Shown piece after piece: positions 26,101 to 37,980 of a stretch of 64,000 nt of DNA. A model generated the notes under the pieces. It was not told the origin of the DNA, did no database searches, and saw only the letters and a program-made list of their open reading frames with translations. The stretch's first letter is position 1. Each line of letters starts with the position of its first letter. Source of the stretch: Strigamia acuminata (taxonomy: Eukaryota; Arthropoda; Chilopoda; Geophilomorpha; Linotaeniidae); assembly GCA_949358305.1 (NCBI GenBank), contig OX442317.1:9428186-9492185 (forward strand), in the 5' to 3' direction. The position numbers and the translations under genes were made by a program.

Positions 26101-27968
26101 TCAAATAACTTGCAAATTGACAAGAGAAAAAAATTAAAATTATTATTATAGAATTAAATTGATGTTGTTAACGTGACTTCCAAGCTGCGTGCATTACTGG
26201 TAGCAGGAAGCTTCTGCACTGCTCGTTGAGCTAAATCAAGTGGCAAGAATGTTTTCCCATCTTGTAACTTGAAATTAATTTGTACTACTTTCACAACTTT
26301 TCCTTAAACAACATTTAGCCTTGTTTTTTCACCATCCTGCAATAAACTGAATTAGTTACAATCATGAACGTGTCATTCGATATGTCATTCTTCAATGACA
26401 TCTTTTTTCTTCCAATGCACGGGCCCTTGGCCAAAGCATTTTTTTTTTACCCATTTAAGAGGCGTGTGATTTTGATCAAAATTCGAGGTTGCATGGACGT
26501 TTTGAATTGGAGGAAGATCAAGCCAGAGCATTAAAAAAATCACAGCAGTTTATAGCCAGAGAATGTGTACTTTCAGACAAATGTTTATCTTTGCCCCCTT
26601 GAGCTTTGCTGCACACCACAAAAAAAGGGCATAAACATTAATGAACCTTCTAATAATGAACTACCGGTACCGTACTTAAGCTTATTGGACCAAAATGTGT
26701 AATTATTTGGGTAACTATGTTATTTTTGGGATGAAAATGCCATTTTTGAGTTAAAAAGACCATTTTGGGAGTAAAAATAGCTACTTTTGAAATAAAATGG
26801 CTATTTTTGAAGTAAAATGGCTATTTTTGAAGTAAAATGGCTATTTTTGAAGTAAAATGGCTATTTTTGAAGTAAAATGGCTATTTTTGGAGTAAAAATG
26901 CTATCTGTGGAGTAGAAATGCTATTTCTTAAATGGAAAATGGCGTTTCTGACGTACAGTTGCGATTTCTAGAATAAATCTGCATTTTTTGAGTAACAAAT
27001 GCTATTTTAGTTGCGGTAAAAATGTAAATTTTATGCGGAAAGAGAGAAATTATTTTATTTTCTTGTGTTAATTTGGATTCAGGAACAGTTTGGACCCACA
27101 CAGCTCAGATTAGGGTAAAAAGTAAGACACTTCCTGTTGATGTATCAATAATTAGTCGAAAATTCCCATCAGCAAGAACATTTCCACCCATTATTTTACA
27201 GCACGAATGAGGAAATAATTTGTGACTTACCTACAACATGCAAAACTTCACCTTAAATTAGGCGTGTTTAAACATTCCCAAATCCTGCAACAAAAAAAAC
27301 AAAACATAATAATAATTTATTTACACCATTTTCGTGATCACAACTCAAATTCCTCAATGCAAAAATCATCTCCACCCAGTTTTATCTACTTAAACACCTT
27401 TATAAACCCAATTTCACTTTCACTCAAACCAGAACCAAAATATTAAAAAAATTTAAATAAAAAAATTTTAAAAAAAAAATTTTAAAAATAAAATTTTAAA
27501 AAAATTAAAAATTTTCCAAAAAATTTAAAAATTGAAAATTTTTAAAAAATTTAAAATTAAAAAAGTTCAAGAAAATTAAAAAAAAAAATCAAGGAATATT
27601 CAAGAAAATGTCAAATTAAAAAATTTCAAGAAAATTAAAAATTCAAGAAAATTCCAGAAAATTTCAAATTAAAAAATTGAAAAAAAATAAGAAATTCGAA
27701 AAAAAATACAAAATATTTCATTATATCTAGAATGTCAAAAAAATTGAAAAATCCAAACTAATCGTTGTAGGATGTGACAGACCACGCTCCGACTAAATTG
27801 CAGCTCGATTCAATCCACCTCAAACTGGACTCCAACATCAAACTGGACTCCAACATCAATCTGGACAACACATCAAACCCCTCGTACGAAAATATCACTC
27901 AAAGCGACGAGGACGACGACAACTGGGCTCCGTACAACGCGACTTTGGAGCAAATCGCACCTATTTAA
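23167..27968 (+). CDS. Secreted protein with two chitin-binding type-2 domains (CPAP-like, copy A)
   Basis: A cuticular or peritrophin-like extracellular protein expected to bind chitin. Coding exons: 23167-23185, 23980-24143, 24221-24468, 24529-24703, and 27771-27968, for 267 aa in phase. Two probable 5' UTR pieces precede them (donor at 23055; exon from 23120). A signal peptide (MKFLLW..ILAFVESG) is followed by domain 1 (FTCSGKVVGGYYADPEASC through RDVDC) and domain 2 (NFSCHNRSGYFADLETNC through VICSA), each with the six-Cys spacing of the family. Between them sits RRKRQ, a furin-type site. The tail is Asp/Asn-rich with a LDSN-K/N-LDS repeat. An AATAAA signal is near 28020. The last intron is 3.07 kb and repeat-filled. 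Domain wording matches copy B next door, implying tandem duplication. Confidence 0.85.
25247..25478. mobile_element. Possible MITE with AAGGATAACATG inverted ends
   Basis: AAGGATAACATG (25262-25273) and its exact reverse complement (25452-25463) are flanked by outer inverted ATTCAAT words, giving a roughly 232-bp foldback. There is no coding capacity, and the target duplication is not clear. Confidence 0.4.
26715..27010. repeat. 20-bp minisatellite (AAAATGGCTATTTTTGAAGT)
   Basis: About twelve units of AGTAAAATGGCTATTTTTGA. The central five are perfect and the outer ones drift. Confidence 0.92.
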
Positions 27969-28106
27969 ATATAGAAAAATGTACAATTAAAACGATTGTA
28001 AATAAACTGAAATAGAGACGAATAAAGTGTAATTACATTTCTATTAATTCGTGTCGTGTTATTAATACGAAGGTCGTCTTGGACAGGCTTCTTTTTCAGT
28101 TTCGCA

Positions 28107-28247
28107 AGGTGTTTCACATGCCTGGGGCTTTATTGGCCACTGCAAGTTGCTCGCTGACCCATTTTGGCACCGACTTTAAAATCCACTGCATCAAACGAGA
28201 TTCGTCTTCGTGTCTCGCTGTCGAGTGCACCAAGAATCCGAATCCTG
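28107..28247 (+). other. Probable 5' UTR exon of the copy B chitin-binding gene
   Basis: The segment starts at TTTTTCAGTTTCG, which could be an acceptor or a TCAGT-type initiator. It ends in a good donor (CCTG then GTGAGT). It joins the exon at 28402 that carries the start ATG. The spliced frame upstream of that ATG is open to 28158 but contains no ATG, so this exon is best read as untranslated. A short open frame in another phase is noted but not called. Confidence 0.45.
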
Positions 28248-28413
28248 GTGAGTAAATGCAAAAAATGAAAAAAAATTCAATTTCTATACATTTTTTTTTA
28301 AAAGTTTGTTTGTATTTATTAATTTTTATTTTCGTCTTTTTCTATTTTTAATTTTAGTTCAAAATTTTTAAATTATGATTTTTTTTTTGTTTAATTTTCA
28401 GTTATTGACCGCC

Positions 28414-31400
28414 ATGTTAATTTTTCCATTTTTAAATACGGGTAAGTTTTTGACCTTGAATTTACTGATCCAGTTCTGAAATGTGAATATATTTAATCTA
28501 TTGATATGAAAATAGGCGAAGGGGAACTCGTAAATTATAATTTGTAAACACCTATCGATGTGCAAATCAATTCGAGCTTCCGCCCGCACGATGCCCAATG
28601 CTAACATCAACAAAACCGCTCAAATAAATTCCAAAATAAAATCAATTTAATTCAATTTGAACTAAAATGTAAAAAATACACAAAAAATATAAAACAAAAA
28701 TCAAATTTAGTTTAATATTTTCCCTTCCCTCCTCCACAAATAATTCCACTAACATCGCGCATCTTGCAAGCATTAGTTTTTCGACCAAACAAGTTCTTCT
28801 TTTTCAATTTCATAATCGAATTTTTAACGATTCATCATCAATATAAACTCAAAGTGTACTACTAATTTTTGAAATCGAATCTTCCTTGACCCATTTCCGG
28901 TTTATAAAAGTTGAATAACATACTGTCTATCAGTAGACTGGTTTCCACCTACCTATTAAAATGTGTTCTCAATATTTTTTCCAAATTTCACGGCCGATCT
29001 CTACCTCTGTTTTTAATACGAAATTCGACTCTTTATTAATTTTTTTCTCTCTCTCTCTCTCTCTCTCTTTCGAGTCAACGACCAGGTTTAAAAATTGCAC
29101 CAAAATATAGGTTTAACGTGACCGCTCTATCTTTTTTTCGTCTTCCTTCCTCTCAGTAACAGTTCGTCCTTATAAAACACCACAGAGCGGGTTGGGTTTG
29201 CCCAAACAGGTTTAAGTTTCATCTTATTTCTGGAACGAAACTCATTAATGAAAAAAACCTGATTTCACTTCCGACTATTCAAGGAAAGAATTTAAAAAAT
29301 GATGTGGCGATAGCTACAGATTTAATGCAGTCTTGAATGGGAAATATAGCAGACAGAAAGGTTGATTTTTATTTCATTTTATTTATCTTTAATCTTGGAT
29401 AGGGAGGCTTCCCTGCATGTTATGGCTACCCCATTTTAAATTGTTTCATGAAAGAGCTTTCCCACACAACAAATGACGGCTGAGAATGTTTTACGAACTT
29501 GCACAAATCCCATGCAATCTATTGGCTGTGATACCCCAAGACAGTGGTTCTTAACCGTCCCCGCCCCAATCTTAGGATCAATTTTGACCTCCAAAATTGT
29601 TTTTTTTTCTCGAAAACTGACGGGATTTTTTTCTGAAATTTCATTAAACATCATAAGAAATAATAACTAGAATAATGTATTTTCATTAAACATCATAACA
29701 AATAATAACTAGAATAATGTATTTTCATTAAATATCATAAAAAATAATAACTAGAATAATAGATTTGAAAATTCAAATAAAAAAATTTCTTGCGGAGTAA
29801 TTTCACTAAAATTGAATTTTCCTATTGCAGCTCTCGTACTACTGCTGACATTTGTTGATGGCATTACTATAGCTCAGGAAGTAATATTCGATTTGAAACT
29901 TATCCTTTAATTTGTTTAAACTAAGAGAAATTGTTTTCAGTCCTTCGATGAGTATGACGTAGATGTATCTTCCTGCGACGACAAGATTTTAGGCCTCTTT
30001 TATGCTGACGCAAACTCCGGTTGCCAAACATTCCACACTTGTGTCACAGATGGACAAAGCCTAAAACTTCTTCTACCATTTGCTTGCGGAAATAAAACCC
30101 TCTTTGACGAGTCGTTGCAGCAATGTGTGGACAGTAAGAAAGTAACGTGCCAAAGAAATGCCAAAGGTGACACCTTCGACCGGCAGAATCTCAATCGAAT
30201 AGGACGTAGGAGACCTAGACAGGCTGAAATCGAAATTGAAGATGAAGGAAGAGAATTTGTGCCTCCAGTAAGTAAATTCAAGCCTCAGTAAATATTAGTG
30301 TTTGAAAATGATGAAAAAGTCACTTTTGGTCGATGATTTTGGCGAATAAGTTGCCGAAAGCTGTGTGTAGAATACTTGTAAAATTTCAATCGTTGGATTT
30401 CAACATTCTAAATTGTTTATTGTTGCAGAATGAAAACCTGCCAATGAAACCTGTAGAACGGACAAAAACAAATTTCTCATGCTTGGACAGAGAAATGGGA
30501 CGATATTACGCAGATGTGGAGACGGACTGCAAAGTGTTTCATGTTTGTGCAATGGGGTTGGACATGGAAATTCTCAACTTTGAATTCATGTGTTTGGATG
30601 GAAAACTGTTTGACCAAGACACCGGAACTTGCCAAGTGGAGCACAAAGTTACTTGCATGGACCCATCTTCATACAACCTCATGACCAATGCTCCAGAAAC
30701 AACAGCAACCATTCAGGAGGACAAAGAGGGCGAAGATGAGACCGAAGAGGTAACCGAAGAAACGCCGAAAAACAAAAAAGAGAAAACAAAACCAATGAAA
30801 ACGCGAGGCAAGACACCAAAACCCAAGATAGACAGTGATTATGAAGACGAAGAGCAAGATGCCTCCTTTCTTAAGCCAGTTACTGTAGAAGTGTCACCCG
30901 GATTTCAAGTCATCAGATCTAAAAGGCAGTTGAGTCAACAAATAGGCATCCCTTGCTACAGCTACGAAGACATGCCAAGAACCGGCTTTTCTTGCCAAGG
31001 GATGATACCAGGAGGATATTACGCTGATCCGGCAACCAACTGCCAAATGTACCATGTTTGTGCTCCAGGTGTTAGTCCAGGAATAATGATTGACTTCAAG
31101 TTTCTCTGCACCAATAATACAGTATTTGATCAGCAAACAAGAACATGCATGGATTTTGAAGCTGTTGATTGTCCAAGCGCTGTGTCCTACTACGGTGTCA
31201 ATACAGATCTACTTCCACCACCGGTTTTACCCGAAGTCACTGAGCTACCACCTTTGCCCGCAATCACATTGGCACCTACAATAGCTCCCAGAACTGTCCA
31301 GCCTACACAACAAGGAAGAAAGTTCCAGACAACAAAAACAACTAAGAAAACCACGTGGAGGGTAACTCGTCCCGTGCCAGCGTCTACTATTAGTCCAAGT

Positions 31401-32870
31401 ATAGCTCCACTTCCAACTGTTCTGCCTATTCTTCCAAGCAATATTCCTCCGGTAGATGTTGTCAACGGAAACGATGCAATCTTAGTTGACAATGGTTTCA
31501 GCGGAATTATTCGGCCGCCACCAACGATATTCCCACCTCAAATCCCAGCTATAATTAATAATGAACAAGATGTTCCTCTTCCAACAGACGAATTTGCTGG
31601 AAATGGTCCAGAGATAATTCCACCAGAAGCTCCACTCCCAAAAATTCTACCAGAAATCCTACCGGTACCAATGACGAAGCCTCCGAGCAAGCCGCAGCAA
31701 GGCAAAGGGAACAAAAATAAAAATGGGAAGAAATTCCCTCAACCAGATGGACCTTTTGGACTACCAATCGACTTCATGGCACCAGACTTTCCGCCACCAA
31801 ACTTTATCCCACCGCAGTTTCCGTTTGTGGAGCCAGTCCAGCCAGAATTTTTCCCACCTCGGCCCTTCAATGGTGCGAAGCCAAAACAAAATGGAGCACA
31901 GAAAATACCCTTCCAAGGCAATCAGCTTGGTTTTCCAGACCCATTTTTACCATTAGATCCAAATTTTGATTCACTAGACTATCCCGGTGACTTCTTCCCG
32001 ATGGGCTTTAACATCCCCGAATCCCAGAAACTGAATCCAAAACCTATGATGAAGCCGGGAACAAAACAAACTCCGATTAACTCAAATCTACCGGTAATAC
32101 CAATAAGTGATGTGACTTTTGGGCAAGATTTCAATCCGGTTCCAGCCGGCAGCGAATTTGTCGAGATGTGGATCCAGCCATCTCCCATTTATGTCCAAGG
32201 TATCAGAGTTATCCGGCAAGTGGGTCCTGCCTATGTCACCACGCATGTTCTTCCGGTGACTTCGTTCACTTGCCGCGACAAAATAACGGGTGGATACTAC
32301 GCCGACACTGAGACGGATTGCCAGATGTTCCACGTGTGTGCCCGAGGTAACGACAATGAGATCTTCGACTTCAAATTTCTCTGCACGAATGAAACCGTGT
32401 TCAATCAGAAGAGCCAAACGTGCGAACCGAGAAGCCACGTCGCGTGTCATTCTTCGAGTCTGCTCTACCCGGTGGCTTTTGCCAATATCAAAAAGAAGTT
32501 TGAAGCGGAAGCGGAAGCCAAACCAAATGTGGAGACAGAAGATGAAGAAGTTGCACCCGTGGACTTGGGCAAGAAAAAGAGAAGCCACGAGATAGAAGAA
32601 CATCTTCCGAAAACTTCTTTCACGTGCAAAGGGAAACCAATTGGCGGATACTTTGCCGACGTGGAAGCCGAATGTCGCACTTTCCACGTATGTTCCCGGA
32701 GCCAAAGCGGACAAGTTTTTGACTTTCAATTTCGATGTGCCGAAAACACTGCTTTCAACCAGCAATCCAGAATTTGTGACAGTGCTGACCAAGTTGAGTG
32801 TGAAATAGTTGATTTTGATGCGCAGTTGGGAGAAGAATTCATTGAAGTTCCCAAACAAAGTGAACAGTGA
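28414..32870 (+). CDS. Secreted protein with five chitin-binding type-2 domains (CPAP-like, copy B)
   Basis: Coding exons: 28414-28441, 29831-29880, 29941-30267, and 30429-32870, for 948 aa in phase. The signal peptide is split by intron 1 (MLIFPFLNT plus ALVLLLTFVDG). Six-Cys chitin-binding domains begin near residues 37, 152, 321, 748 and 866. Each carries the G-YYAD/YFAD-x-E/A-T-x-C-FHVC signature and a second half F-x-F-x-C...N-x-T-x-F-x-Q...C. Between domains 3 and 4 lies a roughly 350-residue Pro-rich region (FPPPNFIPPQF). Between domains 2 and 3 the linker is acidic/Lys-rich and ends in RSKRQ, a convertase-like site like that in copy A. Others are RRRPRQ and KKKR. A role as a cuticle or matrix chitin cross-linker is inferred. 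It lies about 450 bp downstream of copy A on the same strand. Confidence 0.92.
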
Positions 32871-32879
32871 CTTTGAATG

Positions 32880-33410
32880 ACTCGAAGGAGCTTTTCATGA
32901 ATTTTTCATGTAAGCCAAACTAAACTGTAAAAATTACTAAATTTTACTCATTCCGATGCAATTAAGTGGTATATAAAGTTAAAAGCAACTTAAATATCTT
33001 GAAAAAAGTAAACATTAGATTTGAATAGTCTGTCTGTTTGTTTGTATAGTTGTGCCAGTTAAAATGTTTAACACACAATGATTCAAGGCGTTAATTTATT
33101 ATTAAAGCTACAATTCATTCAAACACTACAACCAACGTGTATACCCAAACGGATTAAAATAGTAATGTTTCTTTGCAAAAAAATTGTAAGTATGCTATCT
33201 GTTTGCCTACAAAGTGCATACTGACACACATAACACAACACAGCTGCATTCGATAAGTCATTTGAATAGAATCAAAAATATATTATAAAAAGTGTGCACT
33301 AGACGCAAGCGCACAGCAGAAAATACGTTTTCTGCAATTTAAAACGAACTACACAAAGCAAAGGAATATAAGTTATATAGACGTATATCATAACAAAAAG
33401 GAGATTAAGC
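32880..33410. other. 3' flank of the copy B gene
   Basis: AT-rich sequence, probably 3' UTR. No canonical AATAAA stands out. Nothing else is seen. Confidence 0.4.
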
Positions 33411-33414
33411 TGTA

Positions 33415-33895
33415 TTAAGGTCAGGGGGTACGACATTCAACCGAAACTCTGACATGGACTTTCGAATCCCGTTCCGAATCCCCAAATCTCCGAACCCCGA
33501 ATCCCAATTCCCCAAATCTCCGAATCCCAATTCCCCAAATCTCCGAATCCCGAATCCCCAAATCTCCGAATCCCGAATCCCCAAATCTCCGAATCCCGAA
33601 TCCCCAAATCACCGAATCCCGAATCCCCAAATCTCCGAATCCACAAATCTCCGAATCCCGAATCCCCAAATCTCCGAATCCCGAATCCCCAAATCTCCAA
33701 ATCTCAAATCTTGACATTTGATAAAAATTTTGAATTTTTTGTCGAAAATTGAAAAAAAGTTAAAAGATTTTCGACTTTTTTTTATTAAAATAATCATCTA
33801 AATCTTTCCGAATCCCAACCGAATCCCATCCGAATCCTATGAAAGATTCGAATTTCTGACACGCAGATTCTGATTGTCGTACCCCCTGATTAAGG
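33415..33895. mobile_element. TIR element with TTAAGG target duplication and internal minisatellite
   Basis: TCAGGGGGTACGACA at 33421 is inverted exactly at 33875-33889, and TTAAGG flanks both ends (33415-33420 and 33890-33895). The 469-bp element has no transposase. Most of its left half is a tandem array (33470-33715) of a 22-23-bp unit, CCCCAAATCTCCGAATCCCGAAT-like (given here in two parts: CCCCAAATCTCC and GAATCCCGAAT). This array keeps several frames open, so the apparent Ile/Arg/Phe/Gly or Pro/Ser translations are not genes. Confidence 0.8.
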
Positions 33896-34185
33896 TGTAC
33901 ATCCATACATTTCTTATTGTAAACTAACTTAATACCGTATTACCCATTACGCTTTAAGCCACATGCCACTGTACATTGGATTACCAACTTTTAGTAGTTT
34001 CAGTCATAAGGCTGATACCAATTGATGCAAGCTTCCACATTGGATATTAAACACACAAATCAACAATCAACAACCGACAATTGCTCCTTTTAGCCTCGAC
34101 TTGAGGGTCTCGTTTAATCAGATACAAAAACTAACACTCTATACATTCCCGGATCCTCACAGCGTGAATAAACAATATATAAATA

Positions 34186-34291
34186 CGACTCCAGGATGTA
34201 CAAACAAGATGTACAAACGGGATGTACAAACACAAACAGCGTATAAACGTTTGCACTTGTTGAACGTTTCTTTAAGACACATTGCTCAATT
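34186..34291 (+). promoter_or_regulatory. Conserved upstream region of CTL-A
   Basis: CGACTCCAGGATGTA at 34186 and CATTGCTCAATT just before the ATG are shared with CTL-B and CTL-D. Here the block between them is expanded by three GATGTACAAAC-type repeats and carries GTATAAACG as a weaker TATA-like word. Confidence 0.5.
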
Positions 34292-34842
34292 ATGTTTCAC
34301 ACGATAGTAATTCTACTTTTCTGTCCACCTCAGGTGTGGTTATTGTTTGTAAGGAACCAAAGAAGTGCAGAGTTTCAGGGACGAAAAATCGTGGTGTTAC
34401 AGTTGCAGGAAGCTAGAGACTGGTATCAATGCTATAGTCACTGTGCACATTTGAATATGGATCTTGTGACTATCGATTCAGCAGAAAAAAATAATTTTGT
34501 CGCAAACTTAGCATGGCCTTTTGATGAATACTGTAAGTACTGAAGAAAAATAATTCACATCGTGAAAATACATTTTCAGTCGACTAACAACAACTGTCAA
34601 TAGATGTACAGGCTGAGATAGGCATTGTTGCATGCTGCAACTCTAAACCAGCGACAGATTTTGTCCTAAAATATTTAAAAATTATAACAACAATATTAAT
34701 TGGAGAAAAATCTTTATTAAATCATTTAATTCAAAGGTTTCAGATACATGTATACAGCCAAGAAACGTTATGTTTCAACAACGTTCAATCGAAAACGTTG
34801 TTATTATCACGTTTTTCGAAAAATTTAAGTTGTTACTTTTGG

Positions 34843-34903
34843 TTCGAATATAACACCATGATGTTATATTCGAATACAACACGAGGGTCGTGTTGTATTC
34901 GAA
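34843..34903. repeat. Two overlapping perfect palindromes
   Basis: TTCGAATATAACA, 6-nt loop, and its complement (34843-34874) overlaps TTCGAATACAACACGA, 3-nt loop, and its complement (34869-34903). Both are perfect (13- and 16-bp arms), share the central TTCGAA arm, and lie in the CTL-A intron. Confidence 0.9.
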
Positions 34904-35149
34904 TACACGACCCAGTACTATTCGGGTGAAGACGGTAGTATCTTATGACAATACCTCCAACCAGTGTGGTAACGAAATGGGCATTTTCGTCGGCTGGAAT
35001 TTTCTGCACCAAGATAAGTAGCCACTTGGGTGACTAGTCTCTGGATTCATTGTGCTTTTTACGTTCATATTTTCAAGAATAAATTGTAGTACTACAGTAT
35101 TATCTAATTATACATGACAAATAAATATTTTTGTTGAGAAATAGATTGA

Positions 35150-35315
35150 CTATCCAGAACCGGTACCAATACCAGTGCCAGTACCGCTCTCGGTAGTAGT
35201 ACCGGCCCAATATCGGTGCTCATTTTTCATTCGGTACCGGAACCAAATATAGTACCGGAAAAAAATGTCAGTACCGAATACCGGTATCATGAAAACCATC
35301 CGGTACTGCAATCCC
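35150..35315. repeat. GGTACCGG-word cluster
   Basis: About ten variants of GGTACCGG or CCGGTACTG occur within 165 bp, in both orientations. It resembles the interior of a dispersed repeat. No coding capacity is seen. Confidence 0.5.
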
Positions 35316-36279
35316 TATCTAAAATATGTATTCATACTGCTTAAAGGCAATAAACCTGACTAAATGACTTTTCTATAGTACTTACGATATAGATAATAAG
35401 GCTGCATGAAGTTCTATTATACCTTTGACAATGAAACAAATGTTGTTAATCGATCACAATGTCTGGAGTTCGAGTACAATTCTGGTGTTATGAGCTACTT
35501 TTTTGTGTCCCTACACCAGTGAAATAGATCAACGTTGTGGTGGTTTTGAGTATAAGTACTTTCTTCAGTATTTTCCTTAGTTCTTCCAAATTTCCCGGCA
35601 GACGGCGTGGCACAACCAGCGCCACGTTTGTCAATTTCAAAAAATACATTAAAGCGCTTTTGCATATGTTCTCCCAGATTTAATTTTTCATCTGCTAGTT
35701 TAAAATGTTATTTTGTCTAAATGACTTTTCGAATGCGCCTACAACACAATAGTTAAATTCACTTAAATAGACTGAAATATTGAACGCAGCTATCGATTTA
35801 CAATAAGTATAAAAAATCTTCTCGACTTATACTCTAACTCATCATAAGAAGGGGACCAGTTCCTATTGGTCGCCTATTCACTGGTGTAGGGCTACATAAA
35901 AGTAGGCCAAAATACAAACGCTCGAGTTACGGGAAGCCATTTTGTTTCCAGACAGAACAATCGATCATAAATTTTAAAACCAGCTTGACATAGCAACCGA
36001 TAAACTGAGGAAACTGAAGAATCAGGAATAGACAGTTTTCGCATTAGCATGCGCACCACCTAGCGAGAGAATGCAACATCTCCCGAGTAGGTAAAAAACC
36101 ATTTCCGGATCTTGATTCGTTCGAGTAGTAGTGTTTACATTGTGTTTGCGATTGAAAATAAACAATGTCAATTGCCCGAAACCCAACAATCTGAGAAGAA
36201 ACGTAAAAGAAGGGTTACTTTTCACAAATTTCCTGCCGACAAGAAATTGAAGAAAGCAATGGCTTGTAAAAATTCGCAG

Positions 36280-36610
36280 GGGGACGTGGGACCTCAATTC
36301 ATTTCGTCGTCCTTCATTTCTTTGCTATTTTTGACGACGAAACGACACGCGTCGTTTTTAATTTCGTTGCCGTTTTTGGCGACAAAACGACACGGCGACG
36401 TCGTTCATTTCTTTGCCTTTTTGGCAACGAAACGACACGGCGGCGTCGTTCATTTCCTTGCCATTTGTGGCGACTAAACCACACGGCGACTTCATTTCGT
36501 TGCCAAACGTTGCCAACGTTGCCGAAACCACACGACGACTTCCTTCATTTCGTTGCCATTTGTGGCGACTAAACCACACGGCGACGTCCTTCATTTCGTC
36601 GCCGTTTGTG
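36280..36610. repeat. About 46-bp repeat (CATTTCGTTGCCATTTGTGG)
   Basis: Tandem copies of TTCATTTCGTTGCCATTTG followed by TGGCGACTAAACCACACGGCG precede the proline-rich frame. Confidence 0.85.
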
Positions 36611-36619
36611 GCGTCAAAT

Positions 36620-37600
36620 GGTCCGCCAAATGTCCAGACCGCCGCATTTCGAGCAGGAAATGAGGTCGAGTCTGACCCGAGTGACGACTCCGCCCTGCGC
36701 CGAACAAATGGGCCGGATCGTCCATCGGCCCGACCAGCTCCGCCAACAACGACCCTTCGACATCCGCACGACCGCCGCCACCCCGAGCGTCCCTTCAATA
36801 ATCCCCCGACGTTTTTCATCGAGGACGGGCTGCCCTTCCCGCCCATGTTCGAGCTGCCGTCCAGACACTTCCAGCAGACCAATCTGCGCCAATCGCTTCC
36901 GCAATCGCGCCCCGCCACGTCCGCGTCCACTCCGAGCATGTTCGAGATGCCGCACAGACATTTCCGACCTCCGCCCCAACAAACCCCGATGCAGACGCGC
37001 CCCTCCACGCCCAGACCCACCCCACCCGCGTTCCAAGTGCCGCCCAGACAGTTCGAACACGATTTGCGCCAATTCAGGCCCCCGCCGCCGCAGATGCGTC
37101 CCACCACAACCGAGCCCGAGTTCGAGGTGCCGCCCAGACACTTCCAACAGTTCAGACCGCAACCGCAACCGCCGCCGACGACCGAGCGACCGACGTCGCC
37201 CGCGTTCGAGGTTTCGTCGAGACACGTGGAACAGTTCAGACCGTCCCCTCTGCTGACGCAGACGCGTCCTACGACGACCAGGCCGACATCGCCCGCTCGA
37301 GAGTTCGAGGAACCGCCGAGACATTTCGAACAGACCGATTCGCAAGAATTTAGACCGCGTCCCACGACGAGTAGACCCAGCGTTCGAACGGCCGCCGCCG
37401 CCGAGACACTCGGAACAAATCGACTCGCAGCAGTTCAGAGCTTTGCCGATGCGTCCCACCACGAGCAGGCCGCCCACGTCGCCGACGAGGCAAGCGGAGC
37501 AAAGCGAGACGCGCCGACCGCCACAGAGGAGGCCAGGTCCGTCCTCTGCGCCGCCGCAAGCGGGAACGCACATTTCGTTTCCATTTGTGGCGACTAAACC
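36620..37600 (+). pseudogene. Proline-rich repetitive reading frame inside the TIR element
   Basis: One plus frame (open 36413-37597) encodes an imperfect 30-40-residue repeat built on F-E-[LMV]-P-P-R-H-F-x-Q...FRP...RPTTxRPTSP, seen about seven times (for example FEMPHRHF, FEVPPRHF, FEEPPRHF). GC content and codon regularity differ sharply from the surrounding AT-rich intron. Near 37375-37385 the repeat continues in the next frame (AFERPPPPRHSEQ...RPTTSRPPTSP), so an indel has broken it. The outer parts of the open frame translate the 46-bp satellite. I read it as host-gene coding sequence picked up by the element, or as a decayed element gene. No similarity to a named protein is claimed. 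Confidence 0.5.
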
Positions 37601-37980
37601 ACACGGCGACGTCCTTCATTTCGTTGCCGTTTGTGGCGACTAAACGACACGAACGGCAACGAAATGAAGGACGTCGCCGTGTGGTTTAGTCGCCACAAAT
37701 GGCAACAAAATGAAGGTCGTCGTCTTGTGGTTTAGTCGCCACAAATGGCAACGAAATAAAGGACGTCGCCGTGTCGTTTCATTGCCGTTTGTGGCGACGA
37801 AACGACACAGCGACGTCCTTCATTTCCTTGCCATTTGTGGCAACTAAACCACATGGCGACTTCCTTCATTTTGTTGCCATTTGTGGCGACTAAACCACAC
37901 GGTGACTTCCTTCATTTCGTTGCCAAACATTGCCAACGTTGCCGAAACCACACGGCGACTTCCTTCATTTCGCCCTCGAT
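37570..37980. repeat. About 46-bp repeat, direct and inverted copies
   Basis: The same 46-bp unit follows the proline-rich frame. Copies at about 37655-37790 are inverted relative to those on either side, so the block can fold into long hairpins. Confidence 0.85.

Larger units (their letters stand above)
24710..27760. other. Repeat-filled intron of the copy A chitin-binding gene
   Basis: This 3-kb intron holds a small inverted-repeat element (25247-25478), a 20-bp minisatellite (26715-27010), and a simple A/T tract (27430-27720). No nested gene was recognised. Confidence 0.5.

Noticed and set aside
28109-28247. A coding reading of this exon in a second phase (Cys-containing, MPGALLATASCS...)
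   Set aside because: It does not stay open into the next exons in the phase required by the signal peptide, so a 5' UTR exon is simpler.
30333-30428. ATG and 32 codons extending the last exon of the copy B chitin-binding gene upstream
   Set aside because: They lie in intron 3. The acceptor TTGTTGCAG at 30428 and matching phase join the exon to the upstream signal-peptide exons.
32088-32858. 256-codon minus-strand frame
   Set aside because: Antisense shadow of the chitin-binding coding exon.
33421-33717. Open frames of about 85-98 codons on both strands
   Set aside because: All come from the 22-bp tandem repeat inside the TIR element.
34841-34860. GGTTCGAAT as a tRNA T-arm
   Set aside because: No acceptor stem or other arms. 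It belongs to the palindromes.
36614-37573. Long minus-strand open frames (216-335 codons) over the proline-rich block
   Set aside because: They are antisense shadows of a GC-rich Pro-coding repeat. The plus frame explains the repeat periodicity.
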